This document shows, in pieces, positions 9,110 through 16,757 of a DNA stretch of 64,000 bases. Position numbers and translations under genes: made by a program. The first letter of the stretch is position 1, and each line of letters starts with the position of its first letter. The stretch is taken from positions 124,001 to 188,000 of the forward strand of contig JAIQFV010000001.1 of NCBI GenBank assembly GCA_020073085.1, in the 5' to 3' direction. This DNA comes from Terriglobia bacterium. GTDB taxonomy: Bacteria > Acidobacteriota > Terriglobia > JAIQFV01. The notes beneath the pieces were generated by a model. That model saw only the letters and a program-made list of their open reading frames with translations, was not told the origin of the DNA and searched no databases.

Positions 9110-9155
9110 TGTGAATATCTATTCACAATCTATTCACAATTCCCTCTTCTGTCAA
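9110..9155 (-). promoter_or_regulatory. tetR promoter with palindromic operator
   Basis: On the minus strand TTGACA (9150-9155), a 17-bp spacer and TAGATT (9127-9132) form a good sigma-70 promoter. A perfect palindrome, TGTGAATA-TC-TATTCACA, lies at 9110-9127 just downstream, and an extra half-site TATTCACA at 9131-9138 overlaps the -10 and spacer. Binding there would block initiation, so autorepression is likely. Confidence 0.75.
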
Positions 9156-9317
9156 GAGGGAGATTCTGTTTAAGGAGGGCAATCTTCTCGAAATCCTTAC
9201 GGAAGTCTCTGGCCGCGATACGAGAAATTCCTGAAACAATTGTGTTTCATGATGGTAGTGCGTCAGAGTCCAAAGCGGTGAGTTCTTACCGCTCAAACGT
9301 CAACGGAGAGGTTCAGC

Positions 9318-10007
9318 ATGGACAGAAGAAGGTTGCTCGTGATCGACGACGAGCCGCAGATTCGGACCTTCGTTTCCGAGGCCTTTGCCGGTCAATACGA
9401 GGTGGTGACAGTGGGGACAGGGGAGGAAGCCATCCGTCGGGCCATCCTGGAACGGCCGAACTGCATTTTGATGGACGTCATGATGCCGCAAATGGGCGGA
9501 TTCATGTTGTGTGAGATCTTCAAATCCATCAGACAGACCAAATTGATTCCCATCGTCCTGATGAGTGGAAAACCCCGACACATGGTCTGGCCGACGGCCC
9601 AAGAGATGGGTGTCCTCGACTACATCGAAAAGCCTTTTTCCATAGAGCGAATGTCGGACTCGCTCAAGCGCGCCCTCGAAGAATCTCCCGTGGAACGGCG
9701 CAGGGCCCCCCGCGTCACCATGAAGATCCCTCTTATTGTGCGGGGCAGGGATGAATCTGGAAACGATTTTGAAGTCGGCGGGGAAACCGGCGATGTCAGC
9801 CGACTGGGGGCAATGGTGCGGTTGCCCGTTCGGGTCCCGGTCGGGGGCCTCATTGAGATACGCCAATCGGAGGCTCCTTCCCCCAACCGGCCCGCGCTCC
9901 TGACGGCGGCACGGGTCGCCTGGAATGGCCAGGTCAGCCCGGACGGTCCTTTTTTGCATGGGTGCGAGTTTTCCCACCCTTCATCCGAATGGGTCATCAT
10001 CCAGTAG
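9318..10007 (+). CDS. Response regulator with REC and PilZ domains
   Basis: A 229-residue two-domain protein. The REC domain (about 1-120) has the acidic pair DDE near the start, the phospho-acceptor Asp53 in ILMDVMMPQM and the conserved Lys in YIEKPFS. The PilZ domain (about 125-229) begins ERRRAPRVTM, supplying the RxxxR c-di-GMP motif, and continues with DVSRLGAMV, the D/NxSxxG motif. It would therefore link phosphorylation by a histidine kinase to c-di-GMP binding, a combination used in motility and surface behaviour. No kinase gene is adjacent. A second receiver protein that would degrade c-di-GMP follows about 390 bp downstream on the same strand. Confidence 0.9.
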   Translation: MDRRRLLVIDDEPQIRTFVSEAFAGQYEVVTVGTGEEAIRRAILERPNCILMDVMMPQMGGFMLCEIFKSIRQTKLIPIVLMSGKPRHMVWPTAQEMGVLDYIEKPFSIERMSDSLKRALEESPVERRRAPRVTMKIPLIVRGRDESGNDFEVGGETGDVSRLGAMVRLPVRVPVGGLIEIRQSEAPSPNRPALLTAARVAWNGQVSPDGPFLHGCEFSHPSSEWVIIQ

Positions 10008-10396
10008 CCTCATCCCCAGACTTTTCAGAAGCCCGTCTGCGACAACCTGCAGCCCTCTTGTCCTGACCTCAGGACGGAACGGGAACGATCAGCCTGATTC
10101 GCGGGGAACTCAAATTTTCCAGATACGTGGTCTTCTTCAACACCAGGGCGGGCGAGCGGCTGGGCACGCCTCTTAAGCGCGGTTCCACAACCAAGGGAGC
10201 GATCCCCCATCATAATAAAATTCTCTATGGTTTAATAAGGAGTCTGCCGATAAGGCTACTGGCTGCGTGGCCCGGTGTCACCAAACCACTTGCCGGACCA
10301 AATGAGGTTGCTTGAAAAGACCCGGCCTTTGAGCGTTCGGGGTAAACCCTGCCGTACCGTTGAGCTGCAAATTTCGAGAAGACGAAAACACCACAG
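10008..10396 (+). other. 389-bp spacer between the two regulator genes
   Basis: No gene is supported here. A perfect 7-bp inverted repeat, GTCCTGA-CC-TCAGGAC, lies at 10060-10075 without a T-run. The rest is AT-richer around 10210-10245. I compared it with the c-di-GMP riboswitch consensus because of the downstream HD-GYP gene, and found no convincing match. Confidence 0.4.
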
Positions 10397-11485
10397 ATGA
10401 GCGAAGTCCCGAGAGAAGCAATTCTAATTGTCGATGATGAAGAGCCCATCCGCCAACTTCTGGACCAGTGTCTCAAAGGCCAGGGGTACCAAACGAGCGC
10501 GGCGAGTAATGCCGAGGAGGCGCTCTCTGCGTTATCGACAAGCCACTTTGATCTGGTCCTTTCCGATGTCCGGATGCCCGGCATGAGCGGTCTCGAGTTA
10601 CTCGAGGCCATCAGGAGTCGTCATGACGAAGTCGGGGTCCTGATGTTGACCGCCTGTGACGATGTGTTCATGGCCGTGCAGGCCATGAAGATGGGCGCCC
10701 TCGATTATGTGCTGAAGCCCTTCCGGATCAATGAAATCAGCGCGACGGTCCGGAAAGCGCTCCGTTTGCACCAGGAGGATGTCGGTCAAAGGCGATACGT
10801 GCTGCAGCTTGAGGAGGTCGTCAGGAATCAGACCTTCGAGCTCCGCAAGACTTTCGAGCATTTTCAGAACGCTTCAGAAACAACTCTGGAAGCACTGGTC
10901 GCGGCGCTGGATGCGCGCGAACGTGAAACCCAGGCCCATTCCAGGCGGGTGAGCGAATATACACTGCATCTGGCACATGTGGTGGGGGTGGACGAGGACT
11001 TGCTGGCGGATATTGGCCGAGGGGCCATGCTTCATGACATCGGCAAAATTGGAGTATCCGACAATATCTTGCTCAAGCCTGGCAAACTGACTGAGGCGGA
11101 ATGGGTGGAGATGAGGAAGCACCCTCAAATTGGTTATTGGATTCTCGATGGAATCCATGGCCTCAAGTCCGCGTCGGAGATTGTCCTGGCACATCAGGAG
11201 AAATTTGATGGGACCGGATACCCTCGCACACTGAAGGGAGAGGACATCCCGCTGGGCGCCCGGATCTTCTCGGTCATCGATTGTTTCGATGCCATTACTT
11301 CCGACCGCCCCTATCGGAAAGCATCCCCTTACGAGACCGCCCGCGCGGAAATCGCCCGCTGCTCGGGGACTCAGTTCGATCCGCTGATTGCCCGGTACTT
11401 TCTCAATGTCCCACCGCAGAAGTGGCAGGAGATCCGAGCGCGACTGCAAGAAGAGATCGAGAGATCGGTGCGCGCCCCACTTTAA
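10397..11485 (+). CDS. Response regulator with HD-GYP phosphodiesterase domain (RpfG-like)
   Basis: A 362-residue protein: REC domain (about 1-125, acceptor Asp57 in LVLSDVRMP, Lys in YVLKPFR), a coiled-coil linker (about 125-165) and an HD-GYP domain. The HD pair is in MLHDIGKIGV (about 211-220) and the GYP motif is in HQEKFDGTGYP (about 266-276), with the following metal and substrate residues (LGARIFSVIDCFDAITSDRPY) intact. Such proteins hydrolyse c-di-GMP to GMP when phosphorylated. With the preceding REC-PilZ protein it forms a plausible c-di-GMP response pair. The Shine-Dalgarno before the ATG is weak. Confidence 0.93.
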   Translation: MSEVPREAILIVDDEEPIRQLLDQCLKGQGYQTSAASNAEEALSALSTSHFDLVLSDVRMPGMSGLELLEAIRSRHDEVGVLMLTACDDVFMAVQAMKMGALDYVLKPFRINEISATVRKALRLHQEDVGQRRYVLQLEEVVRNQTFELRKTFEHFQNASETTLEALVAALDARERETQAHSRRVSEYTLHLAHVVGVDEDLLADIGRGAMLHDIGKIGVSDNILLKPGKLTEAEWVEMRKHPQIGYWILDGIHGLKSASEIVLAHQEKFDGTGYPRTLKGEDIPLGARIFSVIDCFDAITSDRPYRKASPYETARAEIARCSGTQFDPLIARYFLNVPPQKWQEIRARLQEEIERSVRAPL

Positions 11486-12034
11486 TCCTCAGTTTCATCT
11501 TCCGACCGCAATCGGCCCATCCCGTTGCCAGACCACCCTCCAAGAAATTCCCAAATTTCTCCGCGCCCGTCCTGGAGAAAGTCCCGGGGATTCTTGCTTG
11601 GAAATCCTCTGCTCCCCATTCCCACCAGAAGAAAAGGTCTGCCCTGGATCGAACTCAGGGCGTCTGACCTTTGTTCCTGGATCTCTCGTGATTTAATAGG
11701 CTTATTAAAAGGAAGTGGGAAGGCTGGTTGGGTTGCGACACCAGCCATCCCGGGTTTGTCCTCAGTTGGAGGTAAGGACAAGTTACACGTTAAGACGCCA
11801 ATCTTTTTGAAAAGGTTTCTTACGTTACAAGATTTTACAACCGGGGGGACCGGGGAGTGGACCCGGATCAATCCTCGGCGAGGGGCTCAAAGGCATCCTA
11901 AAAAACACCGTTTCTGAGGAACCGGGGATACTTTATTGCGTGCTCGGGGGCGATCGTCGTGACCACCGTGCGGATATAATCAGCCCTGGCGCTCACCCGG
12001 TGAACCGGACGCTGCGTCTCGGGCCGAAAAACAC
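11486..12034. other. Spacer between convergent genes
   Basis: About 550 bp between the HD-GYP gene (plus) and the DUF3108 gene (minus). Its only distinct element is the hairpin listed separately. Short open frames exist on both strands, but none has a good start site or recognisable sequence. Confidence 0.4.
11633..11675. terminator. Possible bidirectional terminator hairpin
   Basis: Nested inverted repeats AAAGGTC...GACCTTT and GCCCTG...CAGGGC enclose a 9-nt loop, with A/T-rich flanks on both sides (AAAAGG and CCTTTGTT). It sits between convergent genes. The loop, read on the minus strand, contains GTTCGATC and looks like a tRNA T-arm, but the stem register is wrong for a tRNA. Confidence 0.4.
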
Positions 12035-12931
12035 TCAGTGCCTCAGCTCAGAGGTTGATGCGCCGGGCTGGGTCCCAGACGATGAGGCCAGGGACGCAGT
12101 AATGGTGCCCACAGAAATGCGAGCCTTCAATTGTACAAGGCGATGGCGGGGTTCGTCCGTGTACCAAACATACATCCGTCCGGCTTGACGGAACAATCCT
12201 TCGAACACCTTCGGCTCGACCCGGATGGCTTGAAATGTCCCGGCATCCGTTTTTATGGTTTCCCGTTGCTGTATCTCCACAGTCACGTTGTAGGTTTTGC
12301 CCCCGTCATTGACAGGGAACTGGACCGAATTGCCCACTGTGAACGGCTGGGTCTGCATATAGAAAAGCGCCGAAAGGACGTCCTGCACACAACCCGGCGT
12401 GGCCGTCTGGGCCTTCCGGATGGGAGACGAGGGGAGAAGGAGATTGCGATCCTGCAACTGGGCCGTCTTTTGACCAGGGGGGAAATCGACAATCGTTTCA
12501 CGGTGTCGGCGGCCTTCGTTGATCCGCTTCATGATCCGAAGGGAACAAAAATTCTTGAGAGCAACCAAAGACTCAAATTGGTCCTCTACACGGTAAAGCG
12601 TAGACACGAACCGGCTGGAATGAGCATCCCCGGTGATCTTCAATTGGCCAGAGGAGGGATCGCGGTCGACTCGAATGCTGGCCACCCCGGCACTTGCGGC
12701 TCTCCAGTAGACATTATAGTTCAACGTCTGATTCTCGACTTCAACGGCGGCCGGCGGTTTTGCAGACTGTGGCGCGGCCTCCGTTGCACTCCGGGATTTT
12801 CCGGTCACCAGAGCCAAAGCAACAAAGAAGGCCAGGGTCAGGCTCACCCTGTAAATCATCGGGGTGGAGTTGCGGACGATGGTTTGAACCTTTGGCATCC
12901 GTGCCAGATATCGCGATATGGTCTGTTTCAT
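12035..12931 (-). CDS. DUF3108 domain secreted protein
   Basis: A protein of 298 residues with a hydrophobic segment near residues 26-45 and an Ala-rich stretch suggesting export. The mature part fits DUF3108: an opening strand LNYNVYWRAASAGVASIRV, a central part with sensitivity to reducing Cys residues, and the C-terminal hallmark VWYTDEPRHRLVQLKARISV. The family is thought to be periplasmic and is often found near envelope biogenesis genes; no biochemical function is established. The ATG chosen is 8 bases after GAGG and overlaps the upstream stop as TGATG, so it is translationally coupled as the last gene of the LPS operon. A TTG one codon earlier is a less likely start. Confidence 0.8.
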   Translation of the reverse strand: MKQTISRYLARMPKVQTIVRNSTPMIYRVSLTLAFFVALALVTGKSRSATEAAPQSAKPPAAVEVENQTLNYNVYWRAASAGVASIRVDRDPSSGQLKITGDAHSSRFVSTLYRVEDQFESLVALKNFCSLRIMKRINEGRRHRETIVDFPPGQKTAQLQDRNLLLPSSPIRKAQTATPGCVQDVLSALFYMQTQPFTVGNSVQFPVNDGGKTYNVTVEIQQRETIKTDAGTFQAIRVEPKVFEGLFRQAGRMYVWYTDEPRHRLVQLKARISVGTITASLASSSGTQPGASTSELRH

Positions 12932-13491
12932 CAAGAACCCCTCAGGTATTTTATAAGAAACAGCAATGCCACTGCACTACAAAAACCCAGGAGGACATTA
13001 TACTCGCGATTCCGCCAATATAGGCCCCAAGAGAATGAAACCTGTCCTTCTCCCCGGCGCGACTTCCCCCTCCAGGGGAGAAAAAGGGGGACCTCCCGTG
13101 CATAGGCAGAGAAAGCGTCGCCAAAAAGGCCTTTCAGATGCTCTTCCTCTTGTCGCATCACAGGCCAATAAATCGCCAGGAAAAACAGCACAATCCCCAG
13201 CATGAGGATCACGCGGTGAGCGGCCCACGCAAAGCCGAGGGCAATGAGAAAACTCCCGAAGTAGAGCGGATTTCTCGAAAGTCCATACGGCCCATCCCGG
13301 GCTAAGGTCGCATTCTTTCTGATCAATCCCGAGGCCCAGGCCCGCCATCCCACTCCGAAGAGGGCCACTGGTGCGCCGGAACTTATCGACAGCAGTGTGG
13401 GACGCGCCAAAACAAAATACACAATCGCCACCATAAAGCCAAGGGGCACCCGCCATCGGGCAAGGCGACGGCCGAATGAAGGTCTGCTCAT
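12931..13491 (-). CDS. Isoprenylcysteine methyltransferase-family membrane protein
   Basis: An integral membrane protein of 186 residues with about four helices. The motif GPYGLSRNPLYFGSFLIALG and the later RQEEEHLKGLFGDAFSAYA match the ICMT/PEMT-like methyltransferase family, in which the RNPxY and EE segments bind S-adenosylmethionine. The substrate is not known for bacterial members; given the operon it may be a lipid or a core-LPS component. The frame continues upstream through waaC out of phase, so the ATG at MSRPSFGRR, 4 bases after the waaC stop, is taken as the start. Its end overlaps the DUF3108 start. Confidence 0.82.
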   Translation of the reverse strand: MSRPSFGRRLARWRVPLGFMVAIVYFVLARPTLLSISSGAPVALFGVGWRAWASGLIRKNATLARDGPYGLSRNPLYFGSFLIALGFAWAAHRVILMLGIVLFFLAIYWPVMRQEEEHLKGLFGDAFSAYAREVPLFLPWRGKSRRGEGQVSFSWGLYWRNREYNVLLGFCSAVALLFLIKYLRGS

Positions 13492-13495
13492 GGGA

Positions 13496-14599
13496 TTACC
13501 CCGGACCGGCCCGATTTTGCGAAATCGGAAGCATCCGTTGGAGCCGTGACTGAATGGCATCGAACACCGCAGCCACCGGGATTTCTGCGATGCAGCGGCG
13601 CCCCCCACAATCCCGTCGATAGCAATACCGGCCGCACTGGTTCTGCTGCACCACGATGTCCGCCGGGTGGTATGGACCGTTTCGGACGGGATCGGTGGAC
13701 GCATAAATCCCCACGATGGGTGTCCGGGCGGCCGCGGCAATATGGAGCGGGCCGGTATCGGGCCCCACAAAAAGCCTCGCGCGTCCAGCCAGGGCCGCAA
13801 ATTGCGGCAGGGTGGGGGAAAGCAGGACAGCGGGTTGACCCGTCAGATGAGACAGAATTTCCTCTCCAAGTCCATTCTCCGAAGGCCCGACCGTAATCGC
13901 CACGGGCCACCCCAATTCGTCCAGAATTCGCTTTGACAACTGGGCGTACTTGTCCACCGGCCACCGCTTGCTCTTCCAATTGGCGCCAGGGTTTACAATG
14001 ACGAAATCCTTCCACTGACGGTCTGTCAAGTGTTCCTCGACCCAGTCCTGATCCTCAACTCCGAATAGGCGGTCAAACTCAAGTTCGCTCGGATTCACCG
14101 GATTCGTCGGCGCCGTTTCCCCTGATTTCCACCTTGACCGGAGGAATGTATCCACAATGTTCAAATGCTCAAAAATCACATTTCCCCGGCGGGGATTCCT
14201 GTCCACCCTCCGTGAATAGAAAATGGAAGAGTGCGGCTCGCGGAGGGAATTGCGATCTCCTCCAATGATCCCCCCGGGGCTTGTCAGATACGCAAAGGCC
14301 GCGGATTTCCACAGTCCCTGGAGGTCGAAAACAACGTCATAATGCATGCCGCGCAGATTTTGCATTGTCTGGAGGATCGCCTGCCAGGTGTGACGGCTGT
14401 AGAAAGATTTCCGCCAGCGAAGCGTATCGATTTCAATAATTCGATTGACGGCCTGGGCGTGATCCAGGATGGGCCGGGCATACCGCTCCACCAGCCAATC
14501 CAGGCGCGCTTCCGGCAAGGCGCGCCGGAGTCGGACCACGGCGGGCATCGCGTGAATCACATCGCCAATGGAACCGAGTTTCACGATCAAGATCTTCAA
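13496..14599 (-). CDS. waaC: LPS heptosyltransferase I (GT9)
   Basis: Glycosyltransferase of family 9, 367 residues, which transfers L-glycero-D-manno-heptose from ADP-heptose to the Kdo region of lipid A on the inner face of the inner membrane. The N-terminus MKILIVKLGSIGDVIHAMP is the family signature, and the C-terminal half carries FVGPDTGPLHIAAA, the nucleotide-sugar site. Of the two GT9 proteins in this operon, this one has the GDVIHAMPA start and the FDLQGLWKSA segment typical of heptosyltransferase I. A Cys-rich tail (CGRYCYRRDCGGRRC) resembles the SPYCxRDC tail of GT9 enzymes. It starts one base after the hldE adenylyltransferase stop region. Confidence 0.9.
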   Translation of the reverse strand: MKILIVKLGSIGDVIHAMPAVVRLRRALPEARLDWLVERYARPILDHAQAVNRIIEIDTLRWRKSFYSRHTWQAILQTMQNLRGMHYDVVFDLQGLWKSAAFAYLTSPGGIIGGDRNSLREPHSSIFYSRRVDRNPRRGNVIFEHLNIVDTFLRSRWKSGETAPTNPVNPSELEFDRLFGVEDQDWVEEHLTDRQWKDFVIVNPGANWKSKRWPVDKYAQLSKRILDELGWPVAITVGPSENGLGEEILSHLTGQPAVLLSPTLPQFAALAGRARLFVGPDTGPLHIAAAARTPIVGIYASTDPVRNGPYHPADIVVQQNQCGRYCYRRDCGGRRCIAEIPVAAVFDAIQSRLQRMLPISQNRAGPG

Positions 14600-14600
14600 C

Positions 14601-15092
14601 TCAATTCCTTTCCCCGCGTCTTCCGAGGACCCGTCGAATCAAGTCGCGTGTGGAATGGTCCTTGGGATCCCCCACAATCGCTACCTCTCCGCCATAGGAA
14701 CGGACCGCTTCGCGTTCAGGAACGGTCTCTTGCGTATAGTCCGTTCCTTTGGCGTGGACATCTGGACGAAGCGCTTTAATCAAGGGCTCCACCGTCGGAT
14801 CGTCAAACACCGTGACATAATCCACACATTCCAGCGCCGCCACCAACCGAACCCGGGCGGCCTCTGACATCAGAGGTCGCCCCGCATCCTTGATCTGCCG
14901 CATCGAACGGTCACCATTCACTCCGACCACTAAGACATCGCCCAGTGCTTTGGCCCCCCGAAGATAGCGGATATGACCCACATGCAGGACATCAAAGCAC
15001 CCGTTGGCGAGCACAATCTTATGGTTTCCGGCGCGTTGAGCCGCAACGACCGTCCGGAGGGTGGCGAGGTCAAGGATCTTCTTCTCAGTCAT
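14601..15092 (-). CDS. hldE (C-terminal domain, separate gene): D-glycero-beta-D-manno-heptose 1-phosphate adenylyltransferase
   Basis: This cytidylyltransferase-fold enzyme of 163 residues makes ADP-heptose from heptose 1-phosphate and ATP. The nucleotide-binding motif ANGCFDVLHVGHIRYL (about 30-45) and the KGTDYTQETVPE segment are clear. In E. coli it is the C-terminal half of HldE (RfaE); here it is a separate gene 44 bp after the kinase gene. The long upstream extension of the frame overlaps the kinase end and is not plausible; the ATG at MTEKKILDL is used. No strong Shine-Dalgarno is visible. Confidence 0.92.
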   Translation of the reverse strand: MTEKKILDLATLRTVVAAQRAGNHKIVLANGCFDVLHVGHIRYLRGAKALGDVLVVGVNGDRSMRQIKDAGRPLMSEAARVRLVAALECVDYVTVFDDPTVEPLIKALRPDVHAKGTDYTQETVPEREAVRSYGGEVAIVGDPKDHSTRDLIRRVLGRRGERN

Positions 15093-15136
15093 GATTTCGA
15101 GGATTCCAAAGCGTGGATCTGCGGGGGCGGAGCGCC

Positions 15137-16153
15137 CTACTTGACATCGGACTCCACCGCCGCCACGAGCTCTTCGCGGCGGATTGTCGCCGTGCCATGT
15201 TTCATAACGACGAGACCTCCGGCATAATTGGAAAGGCGTGCCGCCTGTAAAAAACCGGCCCCACACGCCAGGGCCAGCGTGAAGACGGCAATGACCGTGT
15301 CCCCGGCGCCCGTGACATCTGCCACCTGGTCCGTGCCGTAAATGGGGAGGTGGCGGGTAGTCCGGCCGGGTTCAAAAAGGGCCATCCCCTCCTTGCCGCG
15401 AGTGATGAGCAGGGCCTTTGTATGCAGCCGCTTCAGCAGCCTCCTTCCCGCCACTTCCAGCGCCGGGAGATGGTTGCCGATGGCTATCCCCAGCGCGGCC
15501 TCTACCTCCGGCTCATTAGGGGTCGCAGCAGTAAAGGATTTAAAGCGGAGGATCTGATACCTCGAATCCACATTCAGCGGAATGGGCCGATTCCGAATCG
15601 CGGTCCTCAGCGTGTCCAGACTCTCGGAACTGATCATCCCCGATCCGTAATCAGACACAAGGATCCCATTCATTTTGGGGACGATTTCACTCGCCTTTTT
15701 GATCAACCGCTCCCGGACCTTCACATCCGGGGGCGCCGGGGCCTGCCGGTCGATGCGGACCACCTGTTGGTGGGTGGTATGCGCGGAGCCCGCCAGGATG
15801 CGGGATTTGGTCGTCGTTGAAAACCCCTTGTCCATCAAAATCCCGGTCGCCGGAACTCCTTTGCGGCGGAAGAACTGAACCAGTTGGGCACCCTGTGCAT
15901 CCCGCCCGACGATGCTGAACGGAAATACCTTGGCGCCCAGCTCAACCAGGTTGTTCGCCGCGTTGGCCCCTCCGCCCGGAAAAATCTCGGTACGCCGGTG
16001 CTTCAAAATCAACACCGGCGCCTCCCGGGAGACCCGCGAGATTTCGCCATCGACGTACTCATCGGCCACGAAATCGCCCAACACCAGGATCCGGGCCTTT
16101 GAGAATTGATCGATGGTCCGGAGCAGGAGTTCACATTCCTTGGACTCGATCAT
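15137..16153 (-). CDS. hldE (N-terminal domain, separate gene): D-glycero-beta-D-manno-heptose-7-phosphate kinase
   Basis: PfkB/ribokinase-family sugar kinase, 338 residues. It phosphorylates heptose 7-phosphate at C1 for ADP-heptose synthesis. Family features are GDFVADEYVDGEISRVSREA near the N-terminus, FPGGGANAANNL in the substrate region and DVTGAGDTVIAVFTLAL near the C-terminus with the catalytic Asp. The ATG overlaps the gmhB stop as ATGA, and AAGGGA lies about 10 bases upstream, so this internal ATG is preferred over the frame's first codon. The split of HldE into two adjacent genes is common outside enterobacteria. Confidence 0.93.
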   Translation of the reverse strand: MIESKECELLLRTIDQFSKARILVLGDFVADEYVDGEISRVSREAPVLILKHRRTEIFPGGGANAANNLVELGAKVFPFSIVGRDAQGAQLVQFFRRKGVPATGILMDKGFSTTTKSRILAGSAHTTHQQVVRIDRQAPAPPDVKVRERLIKKASEIVPKMNGILVSDYGSGMISSESLDTLRTAIRNRPIPLNVDSRYQILRFKSFTAATPNEPEVEAALGIAIGNHLPALEVAGRRLLKRLHTKALLITRGKEGMALFEPGRTTRHLPIYGTDQVADVTGAGDTVIAVFTLALACGAGFLQAARLSNYAGGLVVMKHGTATIRREELVAAVESDVK

Positions 16154-16746
16154 CGGCGATGTTCCCTTCTTGAATGTATCAGGATTTTCTTCACAGCCTG
16201 CAAAAGGTTCGTGCAGACCCAGTCCGGCTGAAACCCCCATTGGGGAAGGTGATACTCGAACTCCCCCCGGCCGTATCCCGTCATCACGAGGGCGCTTCTC
16301 AATCCATGAAGGGCTGCCATTTCGATGTCACTCCGGCGGTCTCCAACGATGTAGGATCGGGACAGGTCCACGCCCAGTTCCCGTTCAGCGCGGTCCAACA
16401 TCCCCCGGCCCGGTTTTCGGCACTCACAGTTGAGACGATACGGCGGTTCTCCGACATCGGGGTGATGCGGACAGTAATAGATGGCATCGAGGTGCGCTCC
16501 TCTGGATTTCAATGTCCGGGCGATCTTCTTATTGACCTTCACCACGAGGGACTCCGGGAAATATCCGCGTGCCACCCCTGCCTGATTGGAGATGATCACG
16601 GCCTTCGCGCCCGCCCGATTGATGGCGCGCACCGCTTCGGCGCTGAAAGGATAGATTTGACAGCGGGAGGGATGATTGACGTATCCGACCTCCTCGCACA
16701 CGGTCCCGTCGCGATCCATAAACACGGCAAAAGGCTTTTCTGACAT
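16150..16746 (-). CDS. gmhB: D-glycero-beta-D-manno-heptose-1,7-bisphosphate 7-phosphatase
   Basis: HAD-superfamily phosphatase of 198 residues. The nucleophile motif is FMDRDGTVCEE, motif II is ISNQAGVARG, the zinc-binding loop is CPHHPDVGEPPYRLNCECRKP, and motif IV is VGDRRSDIEMA. The Cys/His zinc loop separates GmhB from the related histidinol-phosphate phosphatase. It removes the 7-phosphate between the kinase and adenylyltransferase steps. A TTG five codons upstream overlaps the waaF stop, but the ATG is preferred. The isomerase GmhA, needed for the first step, is not in this window. Confidence 0.92.
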   Translation of the reverse strand: MSEKPFAVFMDRDGTVCEEVGYVNHPSRCQIYPFSAEAVRAINRAGAKAVIISNQAGVARGYFPESLVVKVNKKIARTLKSRGAHLDAIYYCPHHPDVGEPPYRLNCECRKPGRGMLDRAERELGVDLSRSYIVGDRRSDIEMAALHGLRSALVMTGYGRGEFEYHLPQWGFQPDWVCTNLLQAVKKILIHSRREHRR

Positions 16747-16757
16747 GTAAAAGGAAC

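Noticed and set aside
10060-10075. Terminator after the REC-PilZ gene
   Set aside because: GTCCTGA-CC-TCAGGAC is a perfect but short palindrome with a two-base loop and no T-run.
10200-10396. Possible c-di-GMP riboswitch before the HD-GYP gene
   Set aside because: I compared both strands with the GEMM-I core (CAAACC and GACGCAAAGCC segments); only short scattered matches appear, in the wrong order or strand.
14601-16153. Split hldE as a pseudogene
   Set aside because: Both halves have all motifs, their own starts and normal lengths; separate kinase and adenylyltransferase genes are known in many bacteria.
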